A DNA stretch of 64,000 bases, from the NCBI GenBank assembly GCA_030549175.1, contig JAUKUA010000001.1, positions 6,386,001 through 6,450,000 on the forward strand, in the 5' to 3' direction. Each line of letters opens with the position of its first letter. Position 1 is the stretch's first letter. The translations under genes and the position numbers were made by a program. The stretch is from Lasiosphaeris hirsuta (lineage: Eukaryota > Ascomycota > Sordariomycetes > Sordariales > Lasiosphaeriaceae). Below the pieces are notes generated by a model, which saw only the letters and a program-made list of their open reading frames with translations, was not told the origin of the DNA and did no database searches. Shown piece after piece: positions 10,427 to 22,393 of this stretch.

Positions 10427-11415
10427 ATGTTCCGACCACGATTAAGACTACCGCGGGCGCCGCAAATCGGCCTGACAGCACCGTCGTCGTCGTCGTCGTC
10501 GTCGCCATTCCTCCGCCCTCTCCCTCTCACATGCAGCAGGGGCGCGCACAACATGCCCAAGCTCCGAGAAGAGTTCAGCAAGGACGGTGTGCCGGGCCTC
10601 CTCTCGAAAAATGCCTTTAGTATATCATGGCACGAATACCAACAATCGATTCTGAATGGTCTCAACCAAGTAATAGATGGTGCGTCGATCCCCCCCCCTC
10701 AAAGAACAGCACACGCTGACAATGCTACACAAAACTAGGCACCGAGTGGGAGAACAAGGACATCAAACACATCATTCTCAACTCAGCCCGCCAGCCCGAA
10801 TCTGCCGTCCTTTTCAACTATGCCAGCATGGCCCACAACAACCACTTCTTCTTCGAGCAGCTCGCTTACAAGCCTGTTGAGATGCCAGCAGACCTGGAAT
10901 TGGTCCTGACACAGTCGTTCGGCTCCATAGAGACGCTGCGTAACCAGATGATTCTCACAGCCCGCAGCATGTTCGGCCCCGGCTTCGTCTGGCTGGTCAA
11001 GGTGACCAACCAGGTAGGGCGGACGCACACGTTCAAGGTCCTTGCCACCTACCACGCCGGCTCCCCCTACTCAGGCGCCCACTGGCGCCGGCAGGAGGTG
11101 GAGATCCCCAGCGCCATCAAGAATGGTGACGATGGGATCGACGAGGGCCGTAAATACTTGGCGAATTCGGCGTACGGGTCCGGCGGTAGGAAGACACCCG
11201 GCGAAGTGAAGAAACCCTATGCACCCGCCCCCGGCGGCACCGATGTCACGCCTCTGCTGTGCCTCAACACGTGGGAGCACGTGTGGATAATGGACTACGG
11301 CGTTGATTCCACTGAAGGCGGTCTAAAGCAATACGCCCAGGAGTGGTGGAAGGTGATTGATTGGGAGAAGGTGAGAAACCATGCTCGTCTTCACACCAAG
11401 CCGATGCAGGCCTAG
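10427..11415 (+). CDS. Mitochondrial small-subunit ribosomal protein mS42/mS43 (Fe/Mn-SOD fold)
   Basis: Two exons, 10427-10679 and 10739-11415, encode 309 aa. The 59-nt intron is GTGCGT...ACTAG. The first 40 residues are Arg/Ser-rich without acidic residues, as in a matrix presequence, and include a Ser run coded by a GTC/CGT microsatellite. The rest has the superoxide-dismutase pattern: SWHEYQQSILNGLN, then MAHNNHFFFEQL (about 115-126), then LNTWEHVWIMDYG (about 260-272). In true Mn-SOD the last motif reads D-x-W-E-H with Asp and His binding metal; here the Asp is Asn261. Fungal mitoribosomes carry two such SOD-like proteins (Rsm26 and Mrp1). I cannot say which this is, but a catalytic SOD is unlikely. 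Confidence 0.85.
10482..10505 (+). repeat. GTC/CGT trinucleotide microsatellite in coding sequence
   Basis: About eight CGT-type triplets within exon 1 of the mitoribosomal gene encode the Ser run of its targeting region. Length variation would only change the presequence. Confidence 0.8.
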
Positions 11416-13503
11416 GAACGATGCTGCGTTGGGGCTCGGTTCCGGGGCTCCAGGTTGAGAGAGTGGCGAGGGGTTGTATGATAGTATGTGGGCAGCGAGA
11501 GAACTCGGCTGCAGGTACACCGGAGGACGGGACCATCGATGTACAATCCTCTGTACGCTACAGTAACGGCATGTATAAGATTAGAAAGGCAGCTACCCAA
11601 GAAGCATTTTCTCGATATGCAATTGTCTAGGGCGACATGAGTTGCGGACTAGCCGTCAGCCAACCCATATTCCGGTCGTGTCGTCATGTGCTTGTTTTAC
11701 AACCAACTGGGTTGAGGATATTTGTAGACAATATGCGTCGTGTTATGACACTTTGTAGCAGGCAGTCAATGGTAGGTACTATTGCCAGTGTATTTTTCGA
11801 GGATCCTTGACCTTGACTCCCGGTCTAACGCTGATTATCTTGCTGACAGGTGTCTCACTGCTGGTTTTAAGCCATGAGAAATTCGTTCCCTTCAGACCGG
11901 CGTTATCGCTGCCATACCCCATATAGCAACCAAATACCAGCATAAACACAGATTCTAGGTTGCCACCATCACGTCCGCTATCAAGGTCTCGTAGATTGTG
12001 AACTATCTTGACATGGGAATGCCTTTGTATGAACAACACTCTTTTCCCCTGCGGGAGACAGCTTTAGTTCTTGTTAAGGTTTAAAGTCTGGGGGTTTCTA
12101 TAAACATTGCTGAACCTAGGGGGGGGGGGGGCAAATAACCTCATGATGGTATAAGAACAACCCACTGTCGCTAATAGTAATTCATACTTTGCGAAGTCCT
12201 GTCAGATATTGACCAAAGAGACTTACCGCCCGAACCAACCTCTTGCAACCAACATCTGAACCACGTATGGCTCACCACCGGCACTACTAACTAAGCCTGA
12301 TATGGATCTCAGCCACGTATGGTGCAACCCAACACCGGTGGTCTAGTTGCAAATTTGATGAGTGAAGGGCTCCTGATCTCTGGGCCCGAAGAACTCGGTA
12401 TCTGGGCTGCATCTAGAAGAAGCAATCCAGTCTGGTGGTGATAATAGGAATACAACCTGTCTCCCAGGCTCGGTGATGAACACTTTGGCATGTGTAGTGT
12501 TGCGTGTGAAGAAGCCAGATTTGGAAGAAGCAAAACACGACCTCGTTCCTCCATGCCAGGAACTTTACGATCCTCTCCCTCGCTCAAGATTGATCCCACA
12601 CAATAATTGCACTCCTTGTTGTGCTTTGATACCTTACCTAAATGTCAAATACATTTCCTGTTGAGCATACGAGAGCATTGTGCCTCAACCACAACACCAA
12701 CCCGGGGACTGCCACACCTCTCTTTAACTCTTTCCCGGATTTCTACCTCGAGTTACTTCACATAGTCAACTGGCAGTACCGCTTCACAGCACAGCCACTG
12801 GAGAAGGAAGAGGGAATCAGTCGGCCATAAGGCGTTTTGCTGCCGCTGCATTACTGTTTGAACATTCACATTGCCGAAAACATCAAGAAAAACACGTGGC
12901 GGCTAAGAAAGGAAGGAGTGTGTGAGCAAAGAGTCCACACCAAAACGAAGCAAATCAATCACATCAATACATACTCACAGCAAATACAATCCCAATAACT
13001 TTTAATATGCATTATAGCTACCGTATTCCACCACATCAAATACCCTAGCCCCCGATACATCGCCGCCACAAAACATCCAAGGGAATGTGTCGTATATGTT
13101 GCCATATGTCAACGCTCTCTTTCTTCATCTAAAACGGCAATACCACATCCATCAAAAAAGTCGTAAATAATTCTCACTCATGCTCAGAACCAGAAGCTTT
13201 AAAAGCGAACACGCCACCCACAGCCATAAATCATCAAAAACAGAACGCCCCAAAAAGACAACACGCCTTCGCCAATGCAGGCCAGTCGTAAGAACAGGCA
13301 GAATTGTCCCCCTCGCCAGAGGAAGAATAATAGAGTAGCAACCAGCAAAAGCGAAGACGAACACAGGTATCATTGTGGCAGCAACAGCCGAGAACCGAAC
13401 AAAGGTTGACAAAAAGAGAGTTGCGGAATCTGTCAAGAATAGAGTGGCGTTATCGAGTCACGTTGGAGCCGGGTATAATACTGCCCACGGGCACACAGTC
13501 GAT
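11416..13503. other. 2.1-kb convergent intergenic region, no gene seen
   Basis: It lies between the convergent stops of the mitoribosomal and SAM-PH genes. It is AT-richer than its flanks and holds a G13 run at 12119-12131. The longest open frames are under 100 codons and without recognisable content. Much of 12,800-13,500 is probably the 3' UTR of the SAM-PH gene. Confidence 0.55.
12119..12131 (+). repeat. G13 homopolymer
   Basis: Thirteen G residues in the convergent region between the mitoribosomal and SAM-PH genes. Confidence 0.9.
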
Positions 13504-16293
13504 TTAGATCATATTTCCATTCACGCTGACCTCGAAGCCTTCGCCCTTCTGCCTCAGCGCCTTGGCAAGCATGAGCTCGCGCATCCAGTCGATGCGGTCG
13601 TCACGGCTCTTGACGGCAAAGTGATGCGTCTTGCCCGTACCGTTGACGGCACCCTCGAGTCCAGGCACGCTCGGTGTGCTGTTGTTATTGTTGCTGCTGC
13701 CGCCGAGGATGGTTTGGAGCGTGCTCTCGCGCTTTCGCAACCGAGCGCCGCCCTTAGTGTCCTGGGGGATCAGCTGGAAGCTGAAAGCGGCAATGTCATC
13801 CTTGGTGTTGGTAGTGTCGGCGCTGCCGCGGCGGATGTGCATTGCCTTGAAGGCTGCGTTGAGTTTGGAGCTGGCGAGGCTGCTGCAGGCGATGGCATAG
13901 TCGTCGATATCAATGTACTCGAGGGTTTTGTTAGCAGCCGTCACGGCATCCTTGTGCATGGTCAGTCGGGTGCCGCGAAGCGTGAAAAAGTGGTCATGCC
14001 ACTCATGGCGCAGCATCTTGGTCTTTCGCTTCTTCATGAGGCCCTGGTAAGAGATGGTGTCACCTTCAGTCATGTCCTCCTTGGGCGTGGAGCTCAATGG
14101 CGACATGCGTCCGCCGATATTGACGGCTGTCACACCGTCAATGTTGGGCATGGGCGCGATAGCGCGCTCAAAGGTCGGACGATCCAACTGGGTCCAGGGA
14201 TACTGCGCGCGGGGAGGTGCCTGGAGAGGCCTGCTCGCTTGGCTAACGCTCCCGGCTCTCATGGGGAAAGTCCTGGAGGGTCTGGTGATGGGAGTGACAA
14301 TTCTGTTCTCATCAAGCGCAGGCAAAACAGGGAAGGATGGCCGGCGAATGGTAGCCCGAGACATGGAGCGAGCCGGGGCCGGGCTGTGGCGATAGTTCAT
14401 GTCAGGCGGCACCGACTGCGAGATGTCTCGGGACACGGGAGGGAGGGACGTCACAGTCACGGGCACATCCATTTCAGAAAATGGTGTTCCGAACCGGTAA
14501 AGGGCCGTTGGGGTGGCCTCTTCCGATGAAGTAGGGCTCATTTCGCGGAACGAAGGGATCGGCTGTGTTGAGTTGGGGCGAGCAGACAATGGGTAAGCCG
14601 ACATTGGGAGAGCAGACAGTAGGTGAGCGGATGCTGGATGAGCAGACCTTGGCTCTTCCCAGCAAACCTGTTGTACTGGTGCCGCTGCTTGGGGCGGCAC
14701 CATCTGATGCGAGGGGATCGAGAGTTTCGGCAGTCCCCGGAGTCCCGTGCTGGAGGTCTTCTGAGCGTCCCTTGGGAAGACCTCGAATGGTGGCGTTGGA
14801 GGAACCTCGCTCGACACATTGAGGTGTTGGCGTTGGAAGTTGAGAAATTGCCGAACGTTGTCCTGGGGATCTCTTGCTTGGATGGACTGGAGCGTTGCTT
14901 CTGCCAGATACTGTAGAGGTGCCATGCTCCCGGGTCCCATGACATCTGACGATGCTACAACGGATGGAATGGCGTCCGAAACGGGGCGGAACATATCATC
15001 ATTGGGCCTGATGGCTGTGGCTGTCTCTGGGTTTCCAGGGTCGCCAGCTACCATAATCATGCCTCCCTCGACGTCGACAAAGGGATGGTCCCTCTTGAAC
15101 GCCTCGATCATCCGCTGATTGCGCTTCCACTTGGCACAGTTCTCTCCCTTCTTGCAGTTGTGAGGTTTGGGCATCATCTGCTCGATCCCCACGATGGAGA
15201 CTGACTCGAGGGGAGAGATGACATCGTTGATCTTGACACGCGGCTTACTCGGCTTCCACTTTGGCTTGCAGCTGTCATGTCTCTTTGTCGATCTGCAGCT
15301 ATCCTGTCTCTTCAACTCCCGCCTCACCTCGCGGTCAGGTTCGTCTTCAATGGGGGTTTCGGGCTGCGGTTCCGGCTGTTGGATGTCTCTCATTGCGTGG
15401 ATCTCTTCCCAGATCCTTGTTCTCACTCCAAAAGACGAAATTCCGAGCTCTTTCAAGTCTTCAAACTTCAAGGTGATCAGGATGGCGCCATTGATATCAT
15501 TCTCGACAAACCGCTCAGTAGCGGGAAGCTCAATGCCGGCATTGAGCATCCACTGGGCAACCATCTCGGGTGCCCAATTCGCCAGCGTTGCCGTATCGAG
15601 TTCCTCGTCCGTGAAGCGGAAAGGACCCGTGTCGCGCCTCCTCAACGGGATGGGAGTGGGCAGGTAGTCTTCCAGCTGGCAGTCTAGTTGGAGCTGCGGT
15701 TGCTTTGGCGTGAGTGGCGAAAGCGACAGTGCGTGCTGGAACTCTATCGACTGCCCTGATGACACTGAGCTGCGAAAGAGGTGAGGGCCTCTCGGCCCCT
15801 CGACCTGCTTGCTATCGTACTCAAAAGGGAAGGCTCCCCGGTAGCGCGTTGATCTTGGCGTCTGAACCTCATCATACGACGAAAGCGTCGTGATACTGGG
15901 CTGTCCGGACTGTTTGGTAATGAGTAACTACACGAGACCAAACGGCTGAGAATCAGGTAAACATACCGAGCCCACACTGATGCGAGGAGAGTTCTCGCCA
16001 TCTTCGAGGCCGTCCAGGTCTTCAATCTCGCTGTAGACCTCCTCCGACTCGGTCTCCATCTCCCAGTCGGTCTCCATAAACTCGGTATGCACAGAAGTTG
16101 GCCGTGTCTTGGCATTGGCAGTGGCATTGGCGAAGAAGGCATCGCGCAAGCTCGTTTTCTCCGTCATCTCACGGTGATCCCGCTGCTCGCGCATCGAGCG
16201 CGTGGAGAAGCGGACTTGCTCCTACATTGATGTTAGCCCTCCGCAACCCCGGCACGGTTGCCGTCCGGCCCAATTGCTGTCCCGGCGTACCAT
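13504..16293 (-). CDS. SAM and PH domain protein, 887 aa
   Basis: Proposed exons are 16291-16293 (ATG alone), 15967-16221 and 13504-15909. The introns (16222-16290 and 15910-15966) have GTACGC...TAG and GTATGT...CAG ends, and the first has a GGCTAAC branch point. The 57-nt second intron rejoins RISVGS to SGQPSITTL. A SAM domain lies at about residues 191-262 (LANWAPEMVAQWML...LKELGISSFGVR). A long Ser/Pro-rich disordered middle follows, with a conserved CxxG-type stretch (HNCKKGENCAKWKRNQR). A PH domain is at about 706-870 (GLMKKRKTK...WHDHFFTLRGTRL). SAM-PH pairs occur in fungal polarity scaffolds such as Boi1/Pob1, but those also carry SH3, which I do not see. A membrane-associated scaffold is inferred. 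If the ATG exon is wrong, the start is the ATG at 16194. Confidence 0.88.
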
Positions 16294-17004
16294 TGTGACC
16301 TCGCCCCTTGCTTAGGCAAGCTAGAGAGAGTAAGCCGTTACCAGCAGTGTTAGTCTGGTCGCCGTCTAGTCGGCGTGGTGTTTTGGAAATGCTCGAAATG
16401 CAGCACAGGTAGGAAGTCAGAACGAGACGATAAAGAAGACCTGTTTCATAGACCCGCTTGGCCACAGGCAAGAGCCGAACCAAGAGAAGAGGGAGATTGT
16501 GGGACGATGCGGGCGGCTACAGCAGGTTATGTATCGTGTATGGCAGAGACGCAGAGACGCAATGACGGGGTTACAGCGCCGACATGCGCAGGCGCTTGAC
16601 GAGAGTGACGCTGCAAGTAGCAGTGTGATCGAGCAGCAGAGAGTGCTGTAGTGTATGTAAGATGTACGCAGTAGGCCTAGTAACTCAGGTGAAGTGACGG
16701 GGCCCCCTGCGAGACAGATGTGCGAGATGGCACCGTGGGGTCAAGGGTTGGCAGTACGGTCCGGTAATATGTGGAAGATGTGATATTGGCAGGACGCCGA
16801 GAGCGAAATCGAATCGCGGAGCTGGGAGATGCCCAAACGCCCTCGTACTGTCGCCATCATCAGCAGCCACAGTGCCATAGCGGTCGTCCAGGCCTGCTCA
16901 GGGGATAATTATAGCAGTCTTCTGCGAGAACCTGCGCGAGCCTGCGTGCAAACCCAGTAGTGCAGAGAGCCAGCCGGCGAGCACACCACTGCACCCCTCT
17001 GACT

Positions 17005-17017
17005 CCCCCCCCCCCCC
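17005..17017 (+). repeat. C13 homopolymer
   Basis: Thirteen C residues followed by GAGGGCCCCC. A similar arrangement (C12, then GCCC, then GAGGGCCCCC) recurs at 17493-17518. Confidence 0.9.
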
Positions 17018-17492
17018 GAGGGCCCCCAACCCAGAGCGGCAAGTCGGGCGGCCAAAACTCGGGGGCTGGTTGGGCAGCGGCGGGGATGGCCTCGCATGGT
17101 GTCGCTGCTGCATTGCATGCGAGCAAGGGAAGGAGCAGCGAGATGCCAAAGGTGGGGCGGTTGAGGGCTAAGCATACGCGGAGATGGTGAAAAGAGGGCG
17201 GTCTGCGTGCGCCATTGGCTCAAAAATCTGTCGTGCTCTCGCATTTATCGACCTGCAGCTCGCTGCCATTGGCTGATCTGACCAAAAATCGCCAGTTGCG
17301 CCATGGTCCTAAGCGCCCAATGCCTGCCGCCATCCCCCATTCGACTTAGTTGCCAGTCCCTTGCGACCCTGTGGACGGGAGCGACGAGGAGGGCACCCTG
17401 GAAGTGCCGATGCTCAACCGCCCCCCGAGCCGTGAGCCACTTCTAACGTCCCAACTTTCTCCACTCCGGAGAATCGAGGGCAACCAAGTGAA

Positions 17493-17504
17493 CCCCCCCC
17501 CCCC
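17493..17504 (+). repeat. C12 homopolymer
   Basis: Twelve C residues followed by GCCCGAGGGCCCCC. It is the second copy of the poly-C plus GAGGGCCCCC arrangement seen at 17005. Confidence 0.9.
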
Positions 17505-18642
17505 GCCCGAGGGCCCCCTCCATGTCCCTCCAAGGTCAACCCTTGCAAATGCCGGCCTCACCTTTCCGACCTCTCCTCTCAATATCCAGCCCACCATCTC
17601 CATCATCGTGTGCATGAGGGCCACACTGCGGCCACATATCAACGGCCCTGGGGAATTGCAGTTGGCATCAACTAAAGGTCCCAATTGTAACGCTAATTCG
17701 CCTGCCAAACTCGGAGCGAGCCGGACGGCGTCAGAGTTCGCAGACTTGGGAGGCGATTCTGCAAGCCATTTCTGTGTAGGAATTTCTCTGGGCTTCTCCC
17801 ATGAGTCCATCGTGCAGCAGTGCGCGTGGGGATGGTATTCGCCGGGGCAGCATTTCTTCAGGTTGCACCTCCTCGGGGCTGATATCGCGGGACTGACGGG
17901 AGTTCAGGTTCATCATCCCGTTGATGAGATCCGCCGCCACCAACGGCCACCACCTACTCCCTTCCCTTTCCTCCATACTGACTACACTACACTGCCCAGC
18001 CCTCGACCCCCTTCACTCTTCATCTTCTGCACAAGTGAGGGTTTCCGGGAATATTCCTCCCGTCTTGCACATGAGCCAATTAGGATGGGCTACTGCTCTT
18101 TTGGCCATGGACTTGTGATCAGCAGTTGCGGGCTTCCCGAGCGGTATGGCCTAGTAGAAGGCCTTTGCCGTGGAACGGTCCGGCTGACGTTGAAGTTTGG
18201 GCGGGGGGTAGTAGGATAGGAGCAGCTTCTAGGCATGCTCCGACCAAGACAAGTTCCAGTAGTGCCGATTCCTTTGCTGCTTCGGCGACACCCTGGAGTG
18301 CGGTTGGCTGGTGCGGTTGGTGTTTTCAGCTGCGTACTCCCAGGAGCACAGGCGTGCCTTGCTGAAGCTCGTCGAGCTACCCCGCCTCGCTTCCATTCCA
18401 CGTTCACCGTCGCACCCAATGGGCTCAATGGGTTGGGGGGATTCGCGACAGAACGTGACATCCACGAGGCACCTGACAGGTGCGACATGTCTGGCCGTAT
18501 TACTCCGTACCTCACCAGCCCATAGCCAGGCCTGGAATTCTACTCAATCGTTGTCGTATCCCATCGTTCCGATAGAGATCGATGGTCCGTCGATTACACG
18601 TGTAGATACACCAAGATCTGCTGCCCCTCCGCACACCAAGCA

Positions 18643-18689
18643 CACTGCACCTGGACACTGCACCTGGACACTGCACCTGGACACTGCAC
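18643..18689 (+). repeat. 13-bp tandem repeat, 3.6 copies
   Basis: The unit CACTGCACCTGGA is repeated perfectly three times (18643, 18656, 18669), followed by a partial CACTGCAC. It lies in the gene-free region and codes for nothing recognisable. Confidence 0.95.
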
Positions 18690-19657
18690 AAACGTTCACC
18701 CCCTTCCGCCCCCCCCCGGCCTGCTGAAGTGAACACCCTGGCATCTTTGCGGTGAACCCCTAGCAACTGCGTCATACCTTGGCATATATTAGCATCTCGG
18801 ACTTCTGTGGACAATCGCGGCGGTGAAGCCGGGGTCAGGTGGGTTTATTGTGCCGCCTGCACTACTTGGGAAACAGGTTTGACTGCGTCAATGCGAGCTT
18901 GTTTCCTCTTTCAGGACATCTCAGCAGAATCGAGCTTGAACCCCTCCTGGGCCATACCCCGCTTCCCGATCACAAGTCTGCAATCCCAACGTGAAGCCTC
19001 CTCGACATGTAGACAGACCCCTCGTCGACGGACGAGATGCGGGCATTGCTCATGGAAGCCGCGGTTTCAGAGACGAGCGGTGCAACTCGAGACGCGAGCA
19101 CTCAAGGCATCGTGCCGTCTTAGGCGGCAGGTCCTATGCAGGTCCCGTGAGTTCCAGCTCCCAAGCTCTGCAATTTGCGAAGCACGACATCAGCTACCTG
19201 TGAGCCCAACTGGGGGCTGTGTCACGGCAAACACACACCGACTCTTTGGGGGGTAAGGCCCGGGGGAGGCTAGAATGACGATAAGCAGCATTCTTCAAGG
19301 AGAGACAACTTGCTTCAGTGCCCACCAGCGAACAAGACGAGGGTCTCGCATGCTAATTGTTCTTGTCTCGGACCGCCGCCATTGACTCACTTTGCGGGAA
19401 CGGGCATTGGTCCTTCTAGAGCTTCCGCAATGTGTTCCTCCTTCTTCATCTCTCTGTCGCGGAAATGTTCTAGTCTTGCCTAGAAACCGAGCTAGGGCAA
19501 GAAGCCTTGGGGCCTAATGCATGTCTCGCCGATCCATTCGGAGTGGGCGTCGTGGATGGGACGTAGTGTATTGAAACAATCTGTTGATGCTGTGCCCTGG
19601 ACTCCGGAATACGACCTCTCAACATCCTATTACTGCTGCAGCACCATCGAAGCGTTA

Positions 19658-19671
19658 GGGGGGGGGGGGGG
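19658..19671 (+). repeat. G14 homopolymer
   Basis: Fourteen G residues in the gene-free region. Confidence 0.9.
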
Positions 19672-22042
19672 TGGATTACACATGATGGTGAGACGGCAGG
19701 TGATGTGTTCAGAAACGAGGACGGGCTATGCCAATATGCCAATATCTTCTCGCGAGCTCTTCTCGGTGATTAGATTCCGCGATCGGAGAGCTTGTCAGCG
19801 CATTTCAAACTCAAGCTCAAGGCCGACAATACCCTGCGTCTTGTTGCCTTCCCGTCTCGGATCGCTTCCCCGGTTGATCTGATCTTTCTTTTGGCCAGCA
19901 TTGCACACGGGACAAGTCCAGAGGCGCCGCCTACCAAAACTTTGGAGAGACAGCGAAAACTACCAATTGCCATTGAGAAAACACCACACCATGTTCATTT
20001 CACATGACATAAAGTGAATGCGTGCGGATGAACCAGGCCCCTCATGGAATGGAACGAACGGCTCACATCTCATAACTCATGTAGGGAATGTGAACTAGAG
20101 TTGAGAACACCTCCCAAGAGAAGAAGCTGTCCCTAGAGTGTGAATGGTCAAGACCAGCGAAGCGACCCTCCATCCAACCCCTTAGTGAGATCCCTACCCC
20201 TGGCCCAGGGGCGAATGAGCTTGCTTTCTCAAGGTTTTCCTGTTAAAAGACGTGCTCAACGTGCCTTTGCGTGCTCCTGCCTAGAGATGCAGGTCATTTG
20301 ATAATTGCGCGATCAAATAGTTCCAGTACGATTCCTCTCCAAGGGGAATGGAAATCGGGAATGGGAGGAGAAGTTCCATGCCAATGAGGCATGAGGGGTC
20401 GCATTGATCAAAGCGATCGCGCAAGGACGTGACTCGGGCATTTTACGCTTCACGGGGTAGGGGTTATTTTCTTTTTCCTGATCGTTATCTCTTCGCTATC
20501 GAAAGCACGTAAGCTCCCACGCCTTGCTGGGATGGACATCTCCGCAATTCTTATTTTTCTGATCTGTCACCGATGTCACACTGTGTCTCCTTGGGGCAAC
20601 AACGTGACGACTTTGTGATGTGCATTGATTCATCTCGGGGGCCCTGGCTTTCCTGTCGTGGTTCGAGGGCACCACGATGAGCAGACTGGCGGGGAGAATC
20701 GGCACCATGGATTGGTACCATCCTGTCCGCTACTGTTTTTCTGAGCGCTTGGTGGACCGATGAAGTCGGGGAGGTGGGAGGTCGAGCGGCGGGGACTCGG
20801 ATTGACCAAGTGAGGGGGTGGATGGGGTCGCGCAACGTCCCCCCTCTTGGAGTGAGCTTACGGTCCATGTCTGGTCGAACGTGACATAAGAATTCAAATC
20901 TTTTCGATTTGAGAGGTGAAAGTTCGGCGCAACTCGCATATTTTGTTTATTATGCCGCTGTGTGCCGTGGTTGCTATGATCCGGTTTACCATGGCACTTG
21001 ACTGCTCGCCGTTGGGGGAGGCTTGCGTGCCACCTAAACCCGCAGGGCCATCAATGCATTCAGCTTGCGCGGGCCGTCGTGCGGTGCGCGTTGTCGAGGC
21101 ACGGGCGGAGTGAAGGGGACTTGGGGTTCGCGGCGGGCTTGGTGGACTCGTGGGTTGTGGTGGGGTTCGTCATGAGGATCGACACACTAGGGTAGCTGCG
21201 GCCGATTTCCTTGAGTGCGGGAGAGGCACCATCCCTGGCTCGATTGAATCCCCGTCGTCCCCGTCACTCGATGTCGATGCTCTGCCACTCAGGGATTGTA
21301 AATGGCAAGCATTGAACGCCACGAGATTAGATAGCCAAAGACGCAACAAACGAAGCCAAGTGCTACATCCACGCCCTCCCCACCGTCCTCGTGGTCTCGT
21401 GGGATTTCTGACGTGCAAGGTCCCGCCTCGAAATCCACGCAAAGTGACCAGGTTTCTTTCTTTCCGACTTCAGCCGTTCGCCTGAAAAGGTCGATTGTCC
21501 GGGGTATAATCGCAATAGTCAGCAACGGAGAGATCGTACCGGGTTCCAAGGCTGCGAGGATCGATCCGGGCAAAATGGTAATGCTCGGCAGACGCGGTGA
21601 ATTAAAAAATCTCCTGGAGTTGAGATCTGACATCCAGACAGCCCTTGACCTTGAAAGCTGAGGTCCTCAGGAGTGATAAGACCGATATCACATTTGCTTG
21701 TGCGCCCAAAGATCGCCCGTTGGGCAATACGGCCAGGCTGCTGCCCTGAACAATCAATTGTTCCCTGAAAGAAGTGGACCATCGTTTATATGCAGCTGCC
21801 CGTGTATGCTAGAAGCATGAAAATCGAAACTCATGGTCGATGTTTTTGGTGTAACACAAGTCGGTAGAATACCGTTAACAAATTTGGAGACAGCAACAGC
21901 CGACGGTTCCTGCCAGGCCCGTGGAGTTGACGAAGGTTCGGTGTCCTCGGCCGGGACCGTGCCGAGAGGAAACCAGCGCAAGTTGATTGATGCAGGCAGA
22001 AAGACCAGATGGAGGGTGAGTGAGCATGGTCGGAATGGACAT

Positions 22043-22393
22043 AATTAGCCCAGGTAACCGTGATGGCTAATTACCCCGCTTTGGCTGAGAGGCCGGAAGA
22101 AAATTCAATGTGGGCTAATTGTAAAGGAAGGCATGTTCATGAAAGTGGGCAAAACAAAAATAGCAAGCCGTTCGGGCCGTGGGGCCATCACATTTTGCAG
22201 AGCGGTGTGGGAGCACTGTGCCGTGGTTGAGAAGCGAACTATCGATTCCCAAATTTAGCCCACAAATGCAATGTGGGCAAATTCCATCACACCGGGGAAT
22301 GTGGGCAAATTCTGCATTCGGAAAGGGTTAGGTGGAGCTAATGATGTGCTGTTGATTGTCTCTCAATCTGGAAGCTGGGCGGTAAATTAGCCC
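22043..22393. promoter_or_regulatory. Cluster of GTGGGC(A/T)AATT motifs
   Basis: Core GGGC(T/A)AATT or a one-base variant occurs on either strand at 22043-22052 (-), 22065-22072 (+, TGGCTAATT), 22110-22120 (+), 22145-22154 (+, partial), 22252-22264 (-, with one extra base), 22273-22283 (+), 22301-22311 (+) and 22385-22393 (-). The copies at 22258-22264 and 22272-22278 face each other as GCCCACA/TGTGGGC. Density within 350 bp is far above chance for a 9-10-base core. They look like clustered binding sites upstream of the Zn2Cys6 gene; the binding factor is unknown. Confidence 0.6.

Noticed and set aside
13375..14529. 384-codon + strand open frame
   Set aside because: It lies antisense to the SAM-PH coding exon and reads as composition-driven sequence without domain features. 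The - strand frame has clear PH-domain content.
17350..18219. 289-codon open frame in the gene-free region
   Set aside because: Pro/Arg/Ser-rich, starts in a poly-C area, no domain-like segment or conserved motif, no plausible introns joining it to other exons.
22075..22110. Possible thiamine riboswitch (GGCTGAGAGG)
   Set aside because: Only the short CTGAGA string is present; the second conserved half and the stems are missing, and no thiamine biosynthesis gene follows.
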